Shown: one piece after another, positions 52,404 to 62,200 of the stretch | Layout of the letters: every line of letters begins with the position of its first letter | Numbering within the stretch: position 1 is the first letter of the stretch | Assembly (NCBI GenBank): GCA_900313675.1 | Contig: OMSO01000001.1 | Location: 119,727-183,726, forward strand | Reading direction: 5' to 3' | Source of the DNA: an uncultured Fibrobacter sp. | GTDB taxonomy: Bacteria; Fibrobacterota; Fibrobacteria; Fibrobacterales; Fibrobacteraceae | Length of the DNA: 64,000 nt | Program-made: the position numbers and the translations under genes | The notes under the pieces: model-generated | Database searches by the model: none | The model's input: only the letters and a program-made list of their open reading frames with translations | What the model was told of the DNA's origin: nothing

Positions 52404-53204
52404 CTACAACCGACCTTCGAAAAAGCCCTCGAAATCGATATCCTTGACGCTTTCTACCATGTATTCCGGCTTCACATCTAGCTTTTCCACGTCCGAGCGC
52501 TTGGTTTCACCGCACAGGGGCAGCACGAACCGGCAGCCAGAACGTTTGGCAAGCTCAAAATCCGTATAGAGACGGTCCCCCACAAACAGGATTTCTTCGG
52601 GAGCATACGTTTTCAACAGTCCCGAAAGCATGGCCGAATTGGGCTTGCCGAAACTGCGCTCCGGTTCTACACCGTAGGCCGTCTTGAGGAGCGCCATGAA
52701 ACTCCCGATGTCGGGCACGGGGCCGCGGGCGTCGGGGCACACGAAATCCGTATGGGTCACCCAGAAGGGAATCCCCCGTTGCACCCGGAACGAAAGCTCG
52801 CAAAGTTCCCGGTAGTCAAAACTGTTGTGGTAGGCCACCAGAACCAGTTCCGTATCTTCTACGGCAGGACGCAAATTGAGAGAAGGATCCTGGGCGGCAA
52901 ACCATTCATAGACTTCGGGATTGGCAAAGAAATAGACGTTCTTGAGCCCCTTTTCGTGAATGGCAGCCAAAGACAAAGTCAGCGCAGAAATAATGCCGTC
53001 GTCGCGAAGGGGAAGCCCCATCACGTTCAGACGGTTCTCGTAAAACACGGGAGACTTGCTGGTGTTGTTGCTCAGGTAGTAAACCGGCACCTTCGAGGCC
53101 ACCCGCTTCACGGTATCTACCGCACCAGGGTACGGACGGCCGCTCAGGTAGAGGGTTCCGTCCAGGTCAAAGACCACCACTTTTACGGGCTTGTGCGCTG
53201 TCAT
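52404..53204 (-). CDS. NagD-like HAD hydrolase
   Basis: 266 residues from ATG 53204. HAD motif I DLDGT with nucleophile D13 and D15; motif II NNTS; the C2-type cap; GKPN (motif III Lys); and VGDRLYTDFELAKRSGC (motif IV). These identify the HAD-IIA (NagD/PGP) group, which dephosphorylates nucleotide or sugar phosphates in the cytoplasm. It is divergent from rsmE over a 37-bp gap that is itself a perfect inverted repeat. Confidence 0.92.
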   Translation of the reverse strand: MTAHKPVKVVVFDLDGTLYLSGRPYPGAVDTVKRVASKVPVYYLSNNTSKSPVFYENRLNVMGLPLRDDGIISALTLSLAAIHEKGLKNVYFFANPEVYEWFAAQDPSLNLRPAVEDTELVLVAYHNSFDYRELCELSFRVQRGIPFWVTHTDFVCPDARGPVPDIGSFMALLKTAYGVEPERSFGKPNSAMLSGLLKTYAPEEILFVGDRLYTDFELAKRSGCRFVLPLCGETKRSDVEKLDVKPEYMVESVKDIDFEGFFEGRL

Positions 53205-53209
53205 GCCTG

Positions 53210-53236
53210 CTAAGGTAGAAAAAATTGCTACCTTAG
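53210..53236. promoter_or_regulatory. Symmetric divergent promoter (perfect inverted repeat)
   Basis: CTAAGGTAG (53210-53218) and CTACCTTAG (53228-53236) flank 9 bp. Each arm contains TACCTT placed 7 nt before the start codon on its strand (53204 minus, 53242 plus), so one dyad supplies both -10 boxes. Confidence 0.6.
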
Positions 53237-53241
53237 ATGCC

Positions 53242-53997
53242 ATGAAGACCCCCGATAGCCGTTTTTACTGCCCACAAATCCAATGCGGAAGGGCAACCCT
53301 GGACGAAAACGAAAGCGCCCATGCCGTAAAGGTATGCCGTGCTGCCCAAGGGGACGTTCTGGAGCTTTGCGACGGACAGGGCCACTTTGCGCACGGAACC
53401 ATCGTGGTTGCCGACCCGAGGGCCTGCCAGGTGGAAATTTCCCAGGTTGAAACCCCGAAACCCCAAAAGCCCCTTTTGAACCTGGCCATCGCCTGCCTCA
53501 AGGACGACGCCCTGGAAGAAGTGGTATTCCATGCCGCCCAAACCGAAATCGCAAGCATTACCTTTTTGCGTACGGACTATTCCCAGGAGCCCAAGAATTC
53601 CGACTTGCACAAGCTGGTCCGCCGTTCCGAGCTCAAGAGCCTGGTAAGCCTGAAACAGTCCAAAAAACCTTGGCTTACCGAAATCTGCGGACCTGTCGAA
53701 TTCAAGGAGTGGCTAAAAAGTTACCGTGGCGACCTGATCCTCTGCGATGTGGACGGCGAAAGGACAGCCCCTAAAGAAGTCACAGACAAACTCACAGCCG
53801 ATCCTGCCAGTGACAAGAAGTGCGACGAAACTTCAACGCCCGTAACCCTTCTGGTGGGGCCCGAAGGCGGGTTTTCTCCAGAAGAAATCCGCATGACCAA
53901 AGATTTTACAGGCGGCAAAAGTTACGCCCTGAACCTGGGAAACACAAGACTCCGGGCCCGTACCGCTGCCATCGTAGCATTAGGAAAATTGCTGTAA
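53242..53997 (+). CDS. rsmE: 16S rRNA (uracil-1498-N3)-methyltransferase
   Basis: 251 residues from ATG 53242. SPOUT-fold RsmE features: N-terminal PUA-like segment (SRFYCPQIQCGRATLDENESAHAVKVCRAAQGD), KDDALEEVVFHAAQTEIASI, the GPEGGFSPEE motif, and the knot LNLGNTRLRARTAAIVAL. It methylates U1498 in the decoding centre. The loop around residues 185-205 is longer than usual (polar, Lys/Asp-rich). Confidence 0.95.
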   Translation: MKTPDSRFYCPQIQCGRATLDENESAHAVKVCRAAQGDVLELCDGQGHFAHGTIVVADPRACQVEISQVETPKPQKPLLNLAIACLKDDALEEVVFHAAQTEIASITFLRTDYSQEPKNSDLHKLVRRSELKSLVSLKQSKKPWLTEICGPVEFKEWLKSYRGDLILCDVDGERTAPKEVTDKLTADPASDKKCDETSTPVTLLVGPEGGFSPEEIRMTKDFTGGKSYALNLGNTRLRARTAAIVALGKLL

Positions 53998-54003
53998 AAC
54001 CAG

Positions 54004-54759
54004 CTACATCATGCGGAGACGCATCTCGAAGACGGCACGGTCCGTCTCGTCGAGAATCCGCATGTAGGTGGCCCCGCTGTGGTCCGCACGGAAAATGCGC
54101 AGGGTCTGGCCTTCTTTCGATTCGCCCAGGTAATGAATTTCCAGCGTTGCCGGGTTGCAAAGTTCCCAGTCGGGAGTCCCGAACACGTTCAAGGCCAGCT
54201 TTACGTACTCGATGTTGTTCATGTGGTGGGACATGTCGATATGCTGGGGCAGCACCTTCTGCTGGTAAACTTCCTGGTATTCTTCCGGCTTTACGTGAAA
54301 GCGGTCGAATTCCGAAGCATCGAGGGTCTCCGGAAAACCTTCCGTCGGAAAACCCACCGACGAGAGCCGCAGAGGGCGGTGGTTTTCAAAACCAAGGCAG
54401 CACATTTCCTGCTTGGCCAAAATGATGGGCTCGCCCTCGGTCGTAGTGATGGCGGTGTTCTCGTTGAGCCTAATCAGCTGGTTATCCGCCGGAAACGACG
54501 TGGTGACCACCTTGTCCCGCCAGTACGGACGCCTGAAAAACTTGAACTTGGCCTTGTAAACCACCCAGAAACCACCCTTCTCCTTCACCACAAAATTGTC
54601 CATCTTCATGGCGCCGAAATTTTCGGTGATATTGTCCTGGACCATAAGCACCGTCTGGGCAAGGCCCATCTTTCCGGACACGTCGATATAGGCCGACGTG
54701 ATGGTCCGCTGTTTCTGGAATACAAGAGGGTTCTTCGACAAGGCGTAAATATCTATCAT
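54004..54759 (-). CDS. Acyl-ACP thioesterase (FatA type)
   Basis: 251 residues from ATG 54759. TATATT (complement of 54767-54772) lies 7 nt upstream. Double hot-dog fold: N-terminal half with QRTITSAYIDVSGKMGLAQ and WVVYKAKFKFFRRPYWRDKV; second half with HHMNNIEYVKLALNVF, which carries the catalytic Asn and nearby His. It hydrolyses acyl-ACP to free fatty acid. Together with the acyl-ACP synthetase-like protein at 59266 it could set a fatty-acid recycling loop. It is 6 bp from the convergent rsmE stop. Confidence 0.9.
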   Translation of the reverse strand: MIDIYALSKNPLVFQKQRTITSAYIDVSGKMGLAQTVLMVQDNITENFGAMKMDNFVVKEKGGFWVVYKAKFKFFRRPYWRDKVVTTSFPADNQLIRLNENTAITTTEGEPIILAKQEMCCLGFENHRPLRLSSVGFPTEGFPETLDASEFDRFHVKPEEYQEVYQQKVLPQHIDMSHHMNNIEYVKLALNVFGTPDWELCNPATLEIHYLGESKEGQTLRIFRADHSGATYMRILDETDRAVFEMRLRMM

Positions 54760-54784
54760 GGTGAGCAATATAATTTTTAAATGG

Positions 54785-55477
54785 TTAGCGTTTCAGAAGA
54801 CGCATGATTCCCTGGCGGTTGTATTCCGGGTCGTCCTTGGCGAAGGGGCTTTTCGTCTCTTGACGCAGGGCGTAGATACCGCACTCGCCGCAGTCCACTT
54901 CGGTCCCCGACTTGGAGCTGACGCCTTCCATAAACAAGCTGTCGGCCACCACGCTCAAGACCTCGCGAGGGTCGGTGCCGTCCGAAGCCTTCGAGATGCA
55001 CAGATCCGGCAGGGCAAAGGTTTCAAGGCCCAAGGTGTAAAGCACGTCCGGGCCTTCCAGGTAATTCATCCAGGGGTCCATCGGGAACTGGGCGTCGCCC
55101 AATTCTTCACGGAAGGCTTCTGCGGGCCAGGCGGCGCCACTCTGCTGCATGTACACGCCCAAGGCTCCCGCCGAAAACACCTTCAAGATAGCGGTATTCA
55201 CCATGGTCAGGTCTGCAGGGCTTTTCAAGCTCCCCAGCAAGAACAGCAGAGACTTGTGGGAATCGATGGCAGTAGCCTCTTCTGCAGAAATATCCTGATG
55301 TTCCTTGAAAATCTCGGAAAGTCCCGGAGTAGCCTCCTTGCGGACCACCTTGAAACTCAAGGTACAGCCGGGCACCATCAGACAAGCCGTCCCTTTTTCT
55401 ACTACGACATTAGGCGTTACGGCGAAGGGTTCGTCCTGAGCCACGGTCAACGGGAATGCGAGAACAAAAGAATTCAT
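54785..55477 (-). CDS. Hypothetical 230-residue protein
   Basis: No family recognised. No signal peptide; a hydrophobic, mixed alpha/beta protein (VVVEKGTACLMVPGCTLSFKVVRKEA; SLLFLLGSLKSPADLTMVNTAILKVFSAGALGVYMQQSGAAW) with a C-terminal Cys pair CGECG. Its start overlaps the glycosyltransferase stop as ATGA, so it is expressed with that gene. The segment SAGALGVYM and the repeated pattern of short strands might suit a DUF4261-like fold, but I cannot assert this. Confidence 0.65.
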   Translation of the reverse strand: MNSFVLAFPLTVAQDEPFAVTPNVVVEKGTACLMVPGCTLSFKVVRKEATPGLSEIFKEHQDISAEEATAIDSHKSLLFLLGSLKSPADLTMVNTAILKVFSAGALGVYMQQSGAAWPAEAFREELGDAQFPMDPWMNYLEGPDVLYTLGLETFALPDLCISKASDGTDPREVLSVVADSLFMEGVSSKSGTEVDCGECGIYALRQETKSPFAKDDPEYNRQGIMRLLKR

Positions 55478-56565
55478 ACCTGTTTCAAGGCCTCCTGTAC
55501 CAAGGGGGTGAGCAAGTTCTGCGATGGCGGTTTCGGCAGGCGCACCTGTGTTTCCATGGCAGTCTGCAATGTTTCCAGGTTCAGTTTTGCCGCAGGAATT
55601 TCTACCGCATAACCCGCACGAGAAAGACTTTTGGCGAGCACCACCTGTTCATACTGCCCAGGCGTGGGCACAAAGATACAGCTGGCACCCAGGACGGCCA
55701 TGTCCATAATGGTGCTGTAGCCTCCCCGAGAAATAATCCAGCGGGCACGACGGACGGTGCGGGCAAATTCCGGCGTTTCCAGGTGACTAAAAAACTGAAC
55801 ATTTCCCTCGGTCCAAGACTTTCTTTCGGCACCGGGTTTCCCGAGAATCATCACGTGGTTTCCGGGCAGTTCGGAGAGCAATTCCCGCAGTCTGCGTTCA
55901 AAGGCGCTTCGGGCAGGCTCCACTCCAGAGATGACCGCCACCACGTTCAAATCCTTCGAAGCCGCCGCCATCATTTCAGGCAAGTCATCCAATTCCGTAA
56001 AACGGCTCAACGGGCCTGCATAACGAACATTTTCCGGGCAAGATTTCACATGGGACATGGCGCCTGCATAACCGGGGGCTTCTTTCAAATCGGGAATCCA
56101 CACCTGGTCAAAGTTTTCCATTTTCTTTCGGTGCCAATGGACCCCGATCCCTTCGAACTTAGAGAAAAGTGCCGGAAAGGCAATACGGCACTGGTGCGTC
56201 ATGTAAATGGAAAGCGCCTTCGCCGAATAAAAACCGAAGCGGTTGTCCGAAAACAAGATGTCGAACCCGTGGCGGCGAACCATTTCTTCGGCATAGTGGT
56301 GTTCGTATTCAACGACCCTGTTCAAGTGGACGCTGTTTTTCAGGAGCCAAAGCCCCATGTTGAATCCGTGCTTCGGGTAAACAATGCCATAAGACGGAGC
56401 CACATGTTTTTTCAGTTCCAGAAAAATCTCGTTGTACAACGGCGCATAAGATCCCGTAACGGCAAGCTCCACCTGGGCGCCTTGCCGCAGAAATTCCTTG
56501 ATGACGGGGACACAACGGGTCGCATGACCCAGTCCCCAGTCCAATGGCGCCACCAGGACTTTCAC
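55474..56565 (-). CDS. Family-28/MurG-like glycosyltransferase
   Basis: 363 residues. The chosen start is GTG 56565, overlapping the previous stop (TAGTG) with GGAGG 8 nt upstream. An ATG at 56583 would add six residues. VKVLVAPLDWGLGHATRCVPVIKEFLRQGAQVELAVTG matches the N-terminal GT-B motif with the Gly-His loop, and SRGGYSTIMDMAVLGASCIFVPTPGQYEQVVLAKSL is the C-terminal nucleotide-sugar motif. Cytoplasmic or peripheral membrane. Co-transcribed with a polytopic GT39-like protein, which suggests a joint role in making an envelope glycan. Confidence 0.88.
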   Translation of the reverse strand: MKVLVAPLDWGLGHATRCVPVIKEFLRQGAQVELAVTGSYAPLYNEIFLELKKHVAPSYGIVYPKHGFNMGLWLLKNSVHLNRVVEYEHHYAEEMVRRHGFDILFSDNRFGFYSAKALSIYMTHQCRIAFPALFSKFEGIGVHWHRKKMENFDQVWIPDLKEAPGYAGAMSHVKSCPENVRYAGPLSRFTELDDLPEMMAAASKDLNVVAVISGVEPARSAFERRLRELLSELPGNHVMILGKPGAERKSWTEGNVQFFSHLETPEFARTVRRARWIISRGGYSTIMDMAVLGASCIFVPTPGQYEQVVLAKSLSRAGYAVEIPAAKLNLETLQTAMETQVRLPKPPSQNLLTPLVQEALKQV

Positions 56566-59075
56566 TACCTGGCCTCCAGCCATGCGTTGGCCCAATCGCC
56601 GTGATCGCAGTCCTTATTGCCGCCCTGTTCCAGAACCAGTTGCAGGTTCTGGACTCCAGACACATCTACTTCCAAGATTTGCTTCTGCGTAGAATACATC
56701 TTGTTTGAACGGAACAGTTCACGACCGTCACCCTTTACCACGAAGAATGCCCCGTCACCGCAGGCGCTCTCGTCGTCAAGACCGATGACGCCGTGAAGCA
56801 TGTTGAACTGTCCTGCAATATCGTATTCCAGGACAGCATCGGCATGACTTCCGATTCCATAGCGGAAGGGTTCCTTGTCCAAGGTTATACCGTTGTGTTC
56901 CACCGCCTGGTCCTTTTGCGGACTACCCCAATCCTGATGGAAGTTCTTTATAGGCATTTCCGAAACCAGGGCGACTCCTTCGCCTTCCATGAACAGGTCC
57001 CTGTACAGAGTCAAAGTGTCGGCATCAGGCATCAGACACCACATTTTCAGACGGTTCATGCCCACGGACAAATCCGTAGAATCCAGCACAAGCGAATCCA
57101 GAGTTTCAGACACTACCTTTTCCTTTTCAGGCTTGCCGTTTATGGAATAGGAGCAGGCGATGGACTCTTCAAAGTTCTTGTTCAGCGTAACGAGGCTGCT
57201 GTCCAGATTCGAAACGGAGAACCGCTGTGCATACTGGGACACGCCCTTCTTGGCGTCGATGCGGTAAATTACCAGCGGATAGCCGAACAGCTTGGGCTCC
57301 AGAAGAACACGTTCGTTCTTGTAGGAATCCAGAATTTCGTCAATCTGGTCGGTGGTCTTGAAACCAACCACGCGGCTCTGGCGGTTTACCGAACCATAGC
57401 CGTCCTGACCGCGCACCAGGTAGATGTTTCCGCCAGACGCCTGGTACCACTTGGCAAAGGTATCCGTATCCCAGCGCTTGAACGTCCGTTCGCTAAAGGC
57501 ACTATGACCAGAGGCAAGCATCTGCCAAGGTCTCGCATAAATGTAAATGGAATTCTCGGGATACTTTTTCAACTCCGTATTCAAGAAATCCTCTTCGGCT
57601 AGAAGCTTGTTCTTATAATAGAGCATATTAGCCCTGAAACTCGGGGCGTGATACATCATAAGTCCTAAGGACATAAGCAGCGCTCCACCCAGGACCAGGC
57701 GACCGATGCCGTCGGGTTTCATCTTGGAGAAAAAGCACAAGGCGTCGTAAGGGCCAAGGGCCATCAAGAGAGCGAACAGGGGCAAGGCCACCAGCACGTA
57801 ACGCTGGTTGATGTCGATGGTGAAGGTGCCCGACACGTTCAGCAAGATGACGAAAATCTGGATGCAGAACGAAATCCCGAGAACAAAGCCACGAACATAA
57901 CGCCTGGAATAAACCATCCTGAACAGGAGCCATACCGTAGACGCCAGCAGAAGCACCGTAAAGGATGTGTAGAACGGATTTTCGAGAATCCCGCCAAAAG
58001 CCGTATCCGGCTTCAGGTTCATCATGATTTCTACATTGGTCTTCAGGTTGAACCACAGGTTTTCAAGGGAATGGGCCGCGTGTTCCCCGCCCTGGAAATC
58101 ATAACCGCGGTAGGCCGCCATGGTATTGATAGAAGGCCAGCTCACCGCAATGACCGAAGCCACAAAGAGGGGCAGGCGGTACGGTTTTTCCAAGAAATAG
58201 CGATAATAATACAGAGCGAAAGGAATAAAGGCGAAAACAGTTTCCTGTCTAGTCTGTGCAAAGAAGCCAAGCAGGGGCACGGTCAGCAAGAAATGTTTCC
58301 AGGTCACCTTGTTAGTCGGCACAAAGGCGTACCAGGCCATCAAGGCCGTCAGGAGAGCGATGTAGAGGACCTCTGTGGAGGCAGAGCGTGCCTGCAAAAG
58401 GAATATGGGCATGCCGCCCAGGAACGCCGTGGCCGCTAACGCCAAAGGTTCGCTCTTGAACCACCTGCATAGCGCAAAGAAAAAGAAAATCAGGCTCAGG
58501 ATGTAGAAGGGGTAATTCACCAACAAGGCGGTATCCCTGTTGGGTTCCATAAAGTTGAACACCAGGGAATACACAAAGCCGAGGGCCTTGCCCTTGAAGT
58601 TGTTCACCTCGTCGGTACATTCCAGGTTGCCGTCTTTCCAGATACCTTCGTTGCAGATACCGCCGGAGTGCTGGAAATACATCTGCAGGCCCATGGATTC
58701 CCAGCTGGTCTCGTCGCTCAGTACCCGATGGCTGTTCCCGATGTTTCCGAACATGAACACGGAGAACACCAGAAGGAGCACGGCCAGCCCGCAAAGGCTC
58801 TTGCCGCCAGGCAAATACCCGCGGATATGCTTTGCGATAAAGGGCAGGTTTACCACCACTCCTATGAGGCCCACCACAAACGTGGAAAGGATGGCGTAAT
58901 AGCCCCATTCGATATCCCACTTGCGGGCCGTAGCCACAGAGGTTCCGTTAAAAATAAGGAATGCTATGACCAGCACAATCAGGGTGACCACAAGCATGAG
59001 CCCCTGGGGTTTACCCAGGTTCAGCGACTTGAACCACTCCTTCAACGCATTTTTCTTTTCTTTATTCTTTTTCAT
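56565..59075 (-). CDS. GT39-like polytopic membrane protein fused to NPCBM carbohydrate-binding domain
   Basis: 836 residues. About 12 membrane helices (residues 25-480) in the ArnT/PMT layout, with the first periplasmic loop SHRVLSDETSWESMGLQMYFQHSGG carrying the D-E pair typical of C-type glycosyltransferases. A periplasmic region follows (residues 500-720). The C-terminal 110 residues form an NPCBM module (FRYGIGSHADAVLEYDIAGQFNMLHGVIGLDDESACGDGAFFVVKGDG, ending DHGDWANAWLEAR). It likely uses lipid-linked sugar and binds the growing glycan or acceptor via NPCBM. First gene of an operon with the two downstream genes. Confidence 0.82.
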   Translation of the reverse strand: MKKNKEKKNALKEWFKSLNLGKPQGLMLVVTLIVLVIAFLIFNGTSVATARKWDIEWGYYAILSTFVVGLIGVVVNLPFIAKHIRGYLPGGKSLCGLAVLLLVFSVFMFGNIGNSHRVLSDETSWESMGLQMYFQHSGGICNEGIWKDGNLECTDEVNNFKGKALGFVYSLVFNFMEPNRDTALLVNYPFYILSLIFFFFALCRWFKSEPLALAATAFLGGMPIFLLQARSASTEVLYIALLTALMAWYAFVPTNKVTWKHFLLTVPLLGFFAQTRQETVFAFIPFALYYYRYFLEKPYRLPLFVASVIAVSWPSINTMAAYRGYDFQGGEHAAHSLENLWFNLKTNVEIMMNLKPDTAFGGILENPFYTSFTVLLLASTVWLLFRMVYSRRYVRGFVLGISFCIQIFVILLNVSGTFTIDINQRYVLVALPLFALLMALGPYDALCFFSKMKPDGIGRLVLGGALLMSLGLMMYHAPSFRANMLYYKNKLLAEEDFLNTELKKYPENSIYIYARPWQMLASGHSAFSERTFKRWDTDTFAKWYQASGGNIYLVRGQDGYGSVNRQSRVVGFKTTDQIDEILDSYKNERVLLEPKLFGYPLVIYRIDAKKGVSQYAQRFSVSNLDSSLVTLNKNFEESIACSYSINGKPEKEKVVSETLDSLVLDSTDLSVGMNRLKMWCLMPDADTLTLYRDLFMEGEGVALVSEMPIKNFHQDWGSPQKDQAVEHNGITLDKEPFRYGIGSHADAVLEYDIAGQFNMLHGVIGLDDESACGDGAFFVVKGDGRELFRSNKMYSTQKQILEVDVSGVQNLQLVLEQGGNKDCDHGDWANAWLEAR

Positions 59076-59134
59076 TTCACACTTCTCGTTTCACATTCTA
59101 AACAACCGACCTAAATCACCAACTCCTCAAGCGG

Positions 59135-59178
59135 ATCCTCGCCGGAGCCTGCCCTGAGCTTGTCGAATGGGCGAGGAT
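59135..59178. repeat. Hairpin repeat with nested CCCTGAGCTTGTCGAATGGG core
   Basis: ATCCTCGCC and GGCGAGGAT form an outer 9-bp stem. Inside (59152-59171) lies the third copy of the CTGAGCTTGTCGAA hairpin repeat. It is intergenic, upstream of the 59075 gene. Confidence 0.7.
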
Positions 59179-59199
59179 GACACCTCTTGAGACCAGCGG

Positions 59200-59269
59200 C
59201 CCCTAGATCCTAGCCCCTAGATCCTAACCCCTAAATCCTAGATCCTAGCCCCTAAATCCTAGTCCCTAC
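59200..59269. repeat. Ten-unit 7-bp tandem repeat array (NYCCTAR)
   Basis: Ten consecutive heptads: CCCCTAG, ATCCTAG, CCCCTAG, ATCCTAA, CCCCTAA, ATCCTAG, ATCCTAG, CCCCTAA, ATCCTAG, TCCCTAC. The CCTA core is invariant and positions 1-2 alternate CC and AT. The last unit supplies the stop codon (CTA, 59266-59268) of the acyl-ACP synthetase gene. Confidence 0.85.
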
Positions 59270-62200
59270 CCCACTCCCAGCCTTTCCATGGCAATCTTCT
59301 TGCCGGTCTGAAAATCGCACTTGCCACTGCCCAGCTTGGGAAGGCTTTCCACCTTCACCACGGCGCCAGGCACCATCAGGGGCGGAAGCCCTATCTGGCG
59401 GAGCATGTCCTTCACCTCGTCTTCGGACTTTTCGCCGGCATAGACCAGCACAATCTTTTCGCCCTTGGACCCGTCGGGAACGGCCACGGCAAAATGGTCG
59501 ATTTCGTCGAACATAGCGTTTTCCGAAATCTTGAAATCTACAGAGCCGAGGCTTACCATCTCGCCGCCAAGCTTTGCAAATCGGCTATAGCGGTCCACGA
59601 TGGTCAGGTAGCCGTCTTCGTCCACATGGCCCTTGTCGCCGGTCTTGTACCAGCGTTTGCCGTTGATGACGGCTATGGCCTGGGCGGTGCGTTCCGGGTC
59701 CTTCAAGTAGCCCTTCATAATCTGGGCTCCACCGATGAGAATCAATCCGTCGCTACCGATGGGCAACTCTTCCATAGTGTCCGGGTCCACAATGCGGAAC
59801 TGGGTTCCAGGCAGTGGCGCCCCCACGGTGCCCGGCTTGTTGCCCTGCAGCACCGTCTTGTAGTCGTCCATCAGAACGTCCTTGGTGTTTACCGCCGCCA
59901 CGGGGGTGGTCTCGGTACAGCCGAAACCTTCGAAAATTTCCAGCTTGAACTTGGTGCGGTAAAGCTGGCGCACGTCTTCGCGGATCTTTTCGGCTCCGGC
60001 GTAGATGCTCCGCACATGGCCAAACATCAGCGGGTGCACCGCACGGTTCATGCCCCACATCCGCAAGAAGGTGCCCGTGGCCACCATGATGGTCACCTTG
60101 AACTGGGCGCACATGCGGGACACAAGCCTTGCATCCGTGGGGTCGGGGCAAGTAGCCACCGGCACGCCGTCCACCAGGCAGAGCATGGTAGTGATGGAGA
60201 ACCCGAAAGCATGGAACAGCGGGAGCGACCCCAGGAACACGTCGTCGGAGCCGGGGTTCAGCACACTTTCGCACTGCTTGATGTTACCCATCAAGTTGAA
60301 GTGGGTCAGTTCCACTCCCTTGGGGCGACCCTCGGAACCGGAGCTGAAAATAATCGTCGCCACGTCGTCCAGGGAAACCTTTTTGAAGAACCGAAGTTCC
60401 AGATACCAGGCCGGAAGCAGCATCACCCGCAAGAAGTTCAGCACCAAGGCAGGCTTCTTCAGTTGCTCCTTCAGGTCTTCCATGTAATAGACCTTGTACT
60501 TGTCCAGAAGTTTCTCCATGGGGAGTCCCTTCTGCTTCAGCTTGTCGATAAACACCCGGGCGGTAATGATGGTCTTCACGTCGGCCACGTTACAGCAGTA
60601 GTCCATGGTCTCCGGCGTGTTGGTGTAGTTCAGGTTATAGACCGTCTTGCCCTTGATGAGGCAGGCCATGTTCACGATGATACCCGGGCCCGAAGGCGGA
60701 ATCAGCACGCCCACGTTCTTTTCGCCCTTGGTAAGCCCGTCAATCATCTTGGCGAAGGTCAAGGAAGCCGCCGCCAGGGCGTTTGCCGCCAGATGGTGGC
60801 CGTCGGGACTATAGACCGAAGGTCCGCTCCCGATACGCTTGACCGTGCGTATCCAGGCAGAGGCCACCGGACGGAGCAGCCGGATATAAGATGTCCATGC
60901 CGTAATGGAAAGCTCCTGCACGGCCCGCTGGACCGTAACCGCATCCGCTTCCAGGGGAAGTTCCTCGCCAAAGGCCACCGAAATGATACGGCCTTCGCTA
61001 TGGATTAAATCCTTGAAGCCGGAACCCGCCTGGGAGTAACTGCTCCCCCACAGCCCCTGCACATAGAACGGCAAGAGCTTCAGGTGGTGCACATCCTTGA
61101 TGGCGTCGGAATAGTCCAGGCGGAAACGGCTCATGTTACCCGTGGCGGTCATGGTGTTCTCGGGGAACATCACCACGGCCTCACCCCGGAGCAGGGCCTC
61201 CCGGGCCTCCTTCATGGCGGACTCCGGGTGTGCAATGTCCAGCTCGATGGTCCGCATCTGGGAAAGGAGCAGACGCACGTACCACTTTTCAAAAGGCCGC
61301 TTGGTAATCACAAAGCGCAAGGGGCGGGGGCTTGCCATCTGGATCATGGCCCAGTCCACATAGGAGATGTGGTTACCCACCAAAAGCACAGGACCTTCCC
61401 AGGGAATACGTTCCACGCCAGACACCAGGAACTTGTAATGGAACGAAAGCACCGAGCGCATCAGCTGACGAAGCAGCGTATGGGGCATGGCCATCAGCGC
61501 CCAAATAGTGCCGCCCAGGCACACGATACCCAGAATAAAGAACAGGCTCATCCGGTCCAGGTTCAAGAACCGGATAAGGACAACGGCCACAAGCTCAAAG
61601 AGGAGGATACAAAGGTTCTGCACCCCGTTGGCCACCGAAAGCACGTGGCCCGCCGACCTGGGCTTGGTATGGTAAAGCAGCATGGAGAACATGGGAATCA
61701 TGTAGATGCCGCCACAGAACCCCAGCAGGGTAAAGGCGATGGCGTTATAGGGCCGCGGAATCAGGGGTATCAGGAAAATCAGGATGGCCGCACCGGCGGT
61801 GCCCATAGGGATAAGGCCCGTCTCAATAAAGTTCCTGGACATGCGCATGGCAAAGACGATGCCCGCCACAAGACCCAGGGCCGTTCCGAAGATGGCGTAG
61901 TTCGCAAGGATATCCCGGTTAAAGAGCGAACCCGACCCAAACAAGTCCTGGATGACGAACACCATGAGGAATATCATGACCCAGAACATGGAAAGCCCGA
62001 TAATGGACTGGCGGAGCGCCCGGTTCACCCAGAGCTTGCTCAGCTTGCGGCGGGCAAACAGCAGGTTCCAGTAACGCTTCCAGGGGAATTTCAGCTCAGC
62101 ATCGTAGGCGCCTATAGGCGGAAGCCCGAAGGTGAACAGGATTCCCAAAATTTCAAGAGCCACGAGGGTTATCCCCACAGGGGCGAATGTCTGGAGCGCC

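Noticed and set aside
3204..59269. CRISPR array interpretation of the short repeats
   Set aside because: Units are 7 bp, contiguous and without spacers; no cas genes are present.
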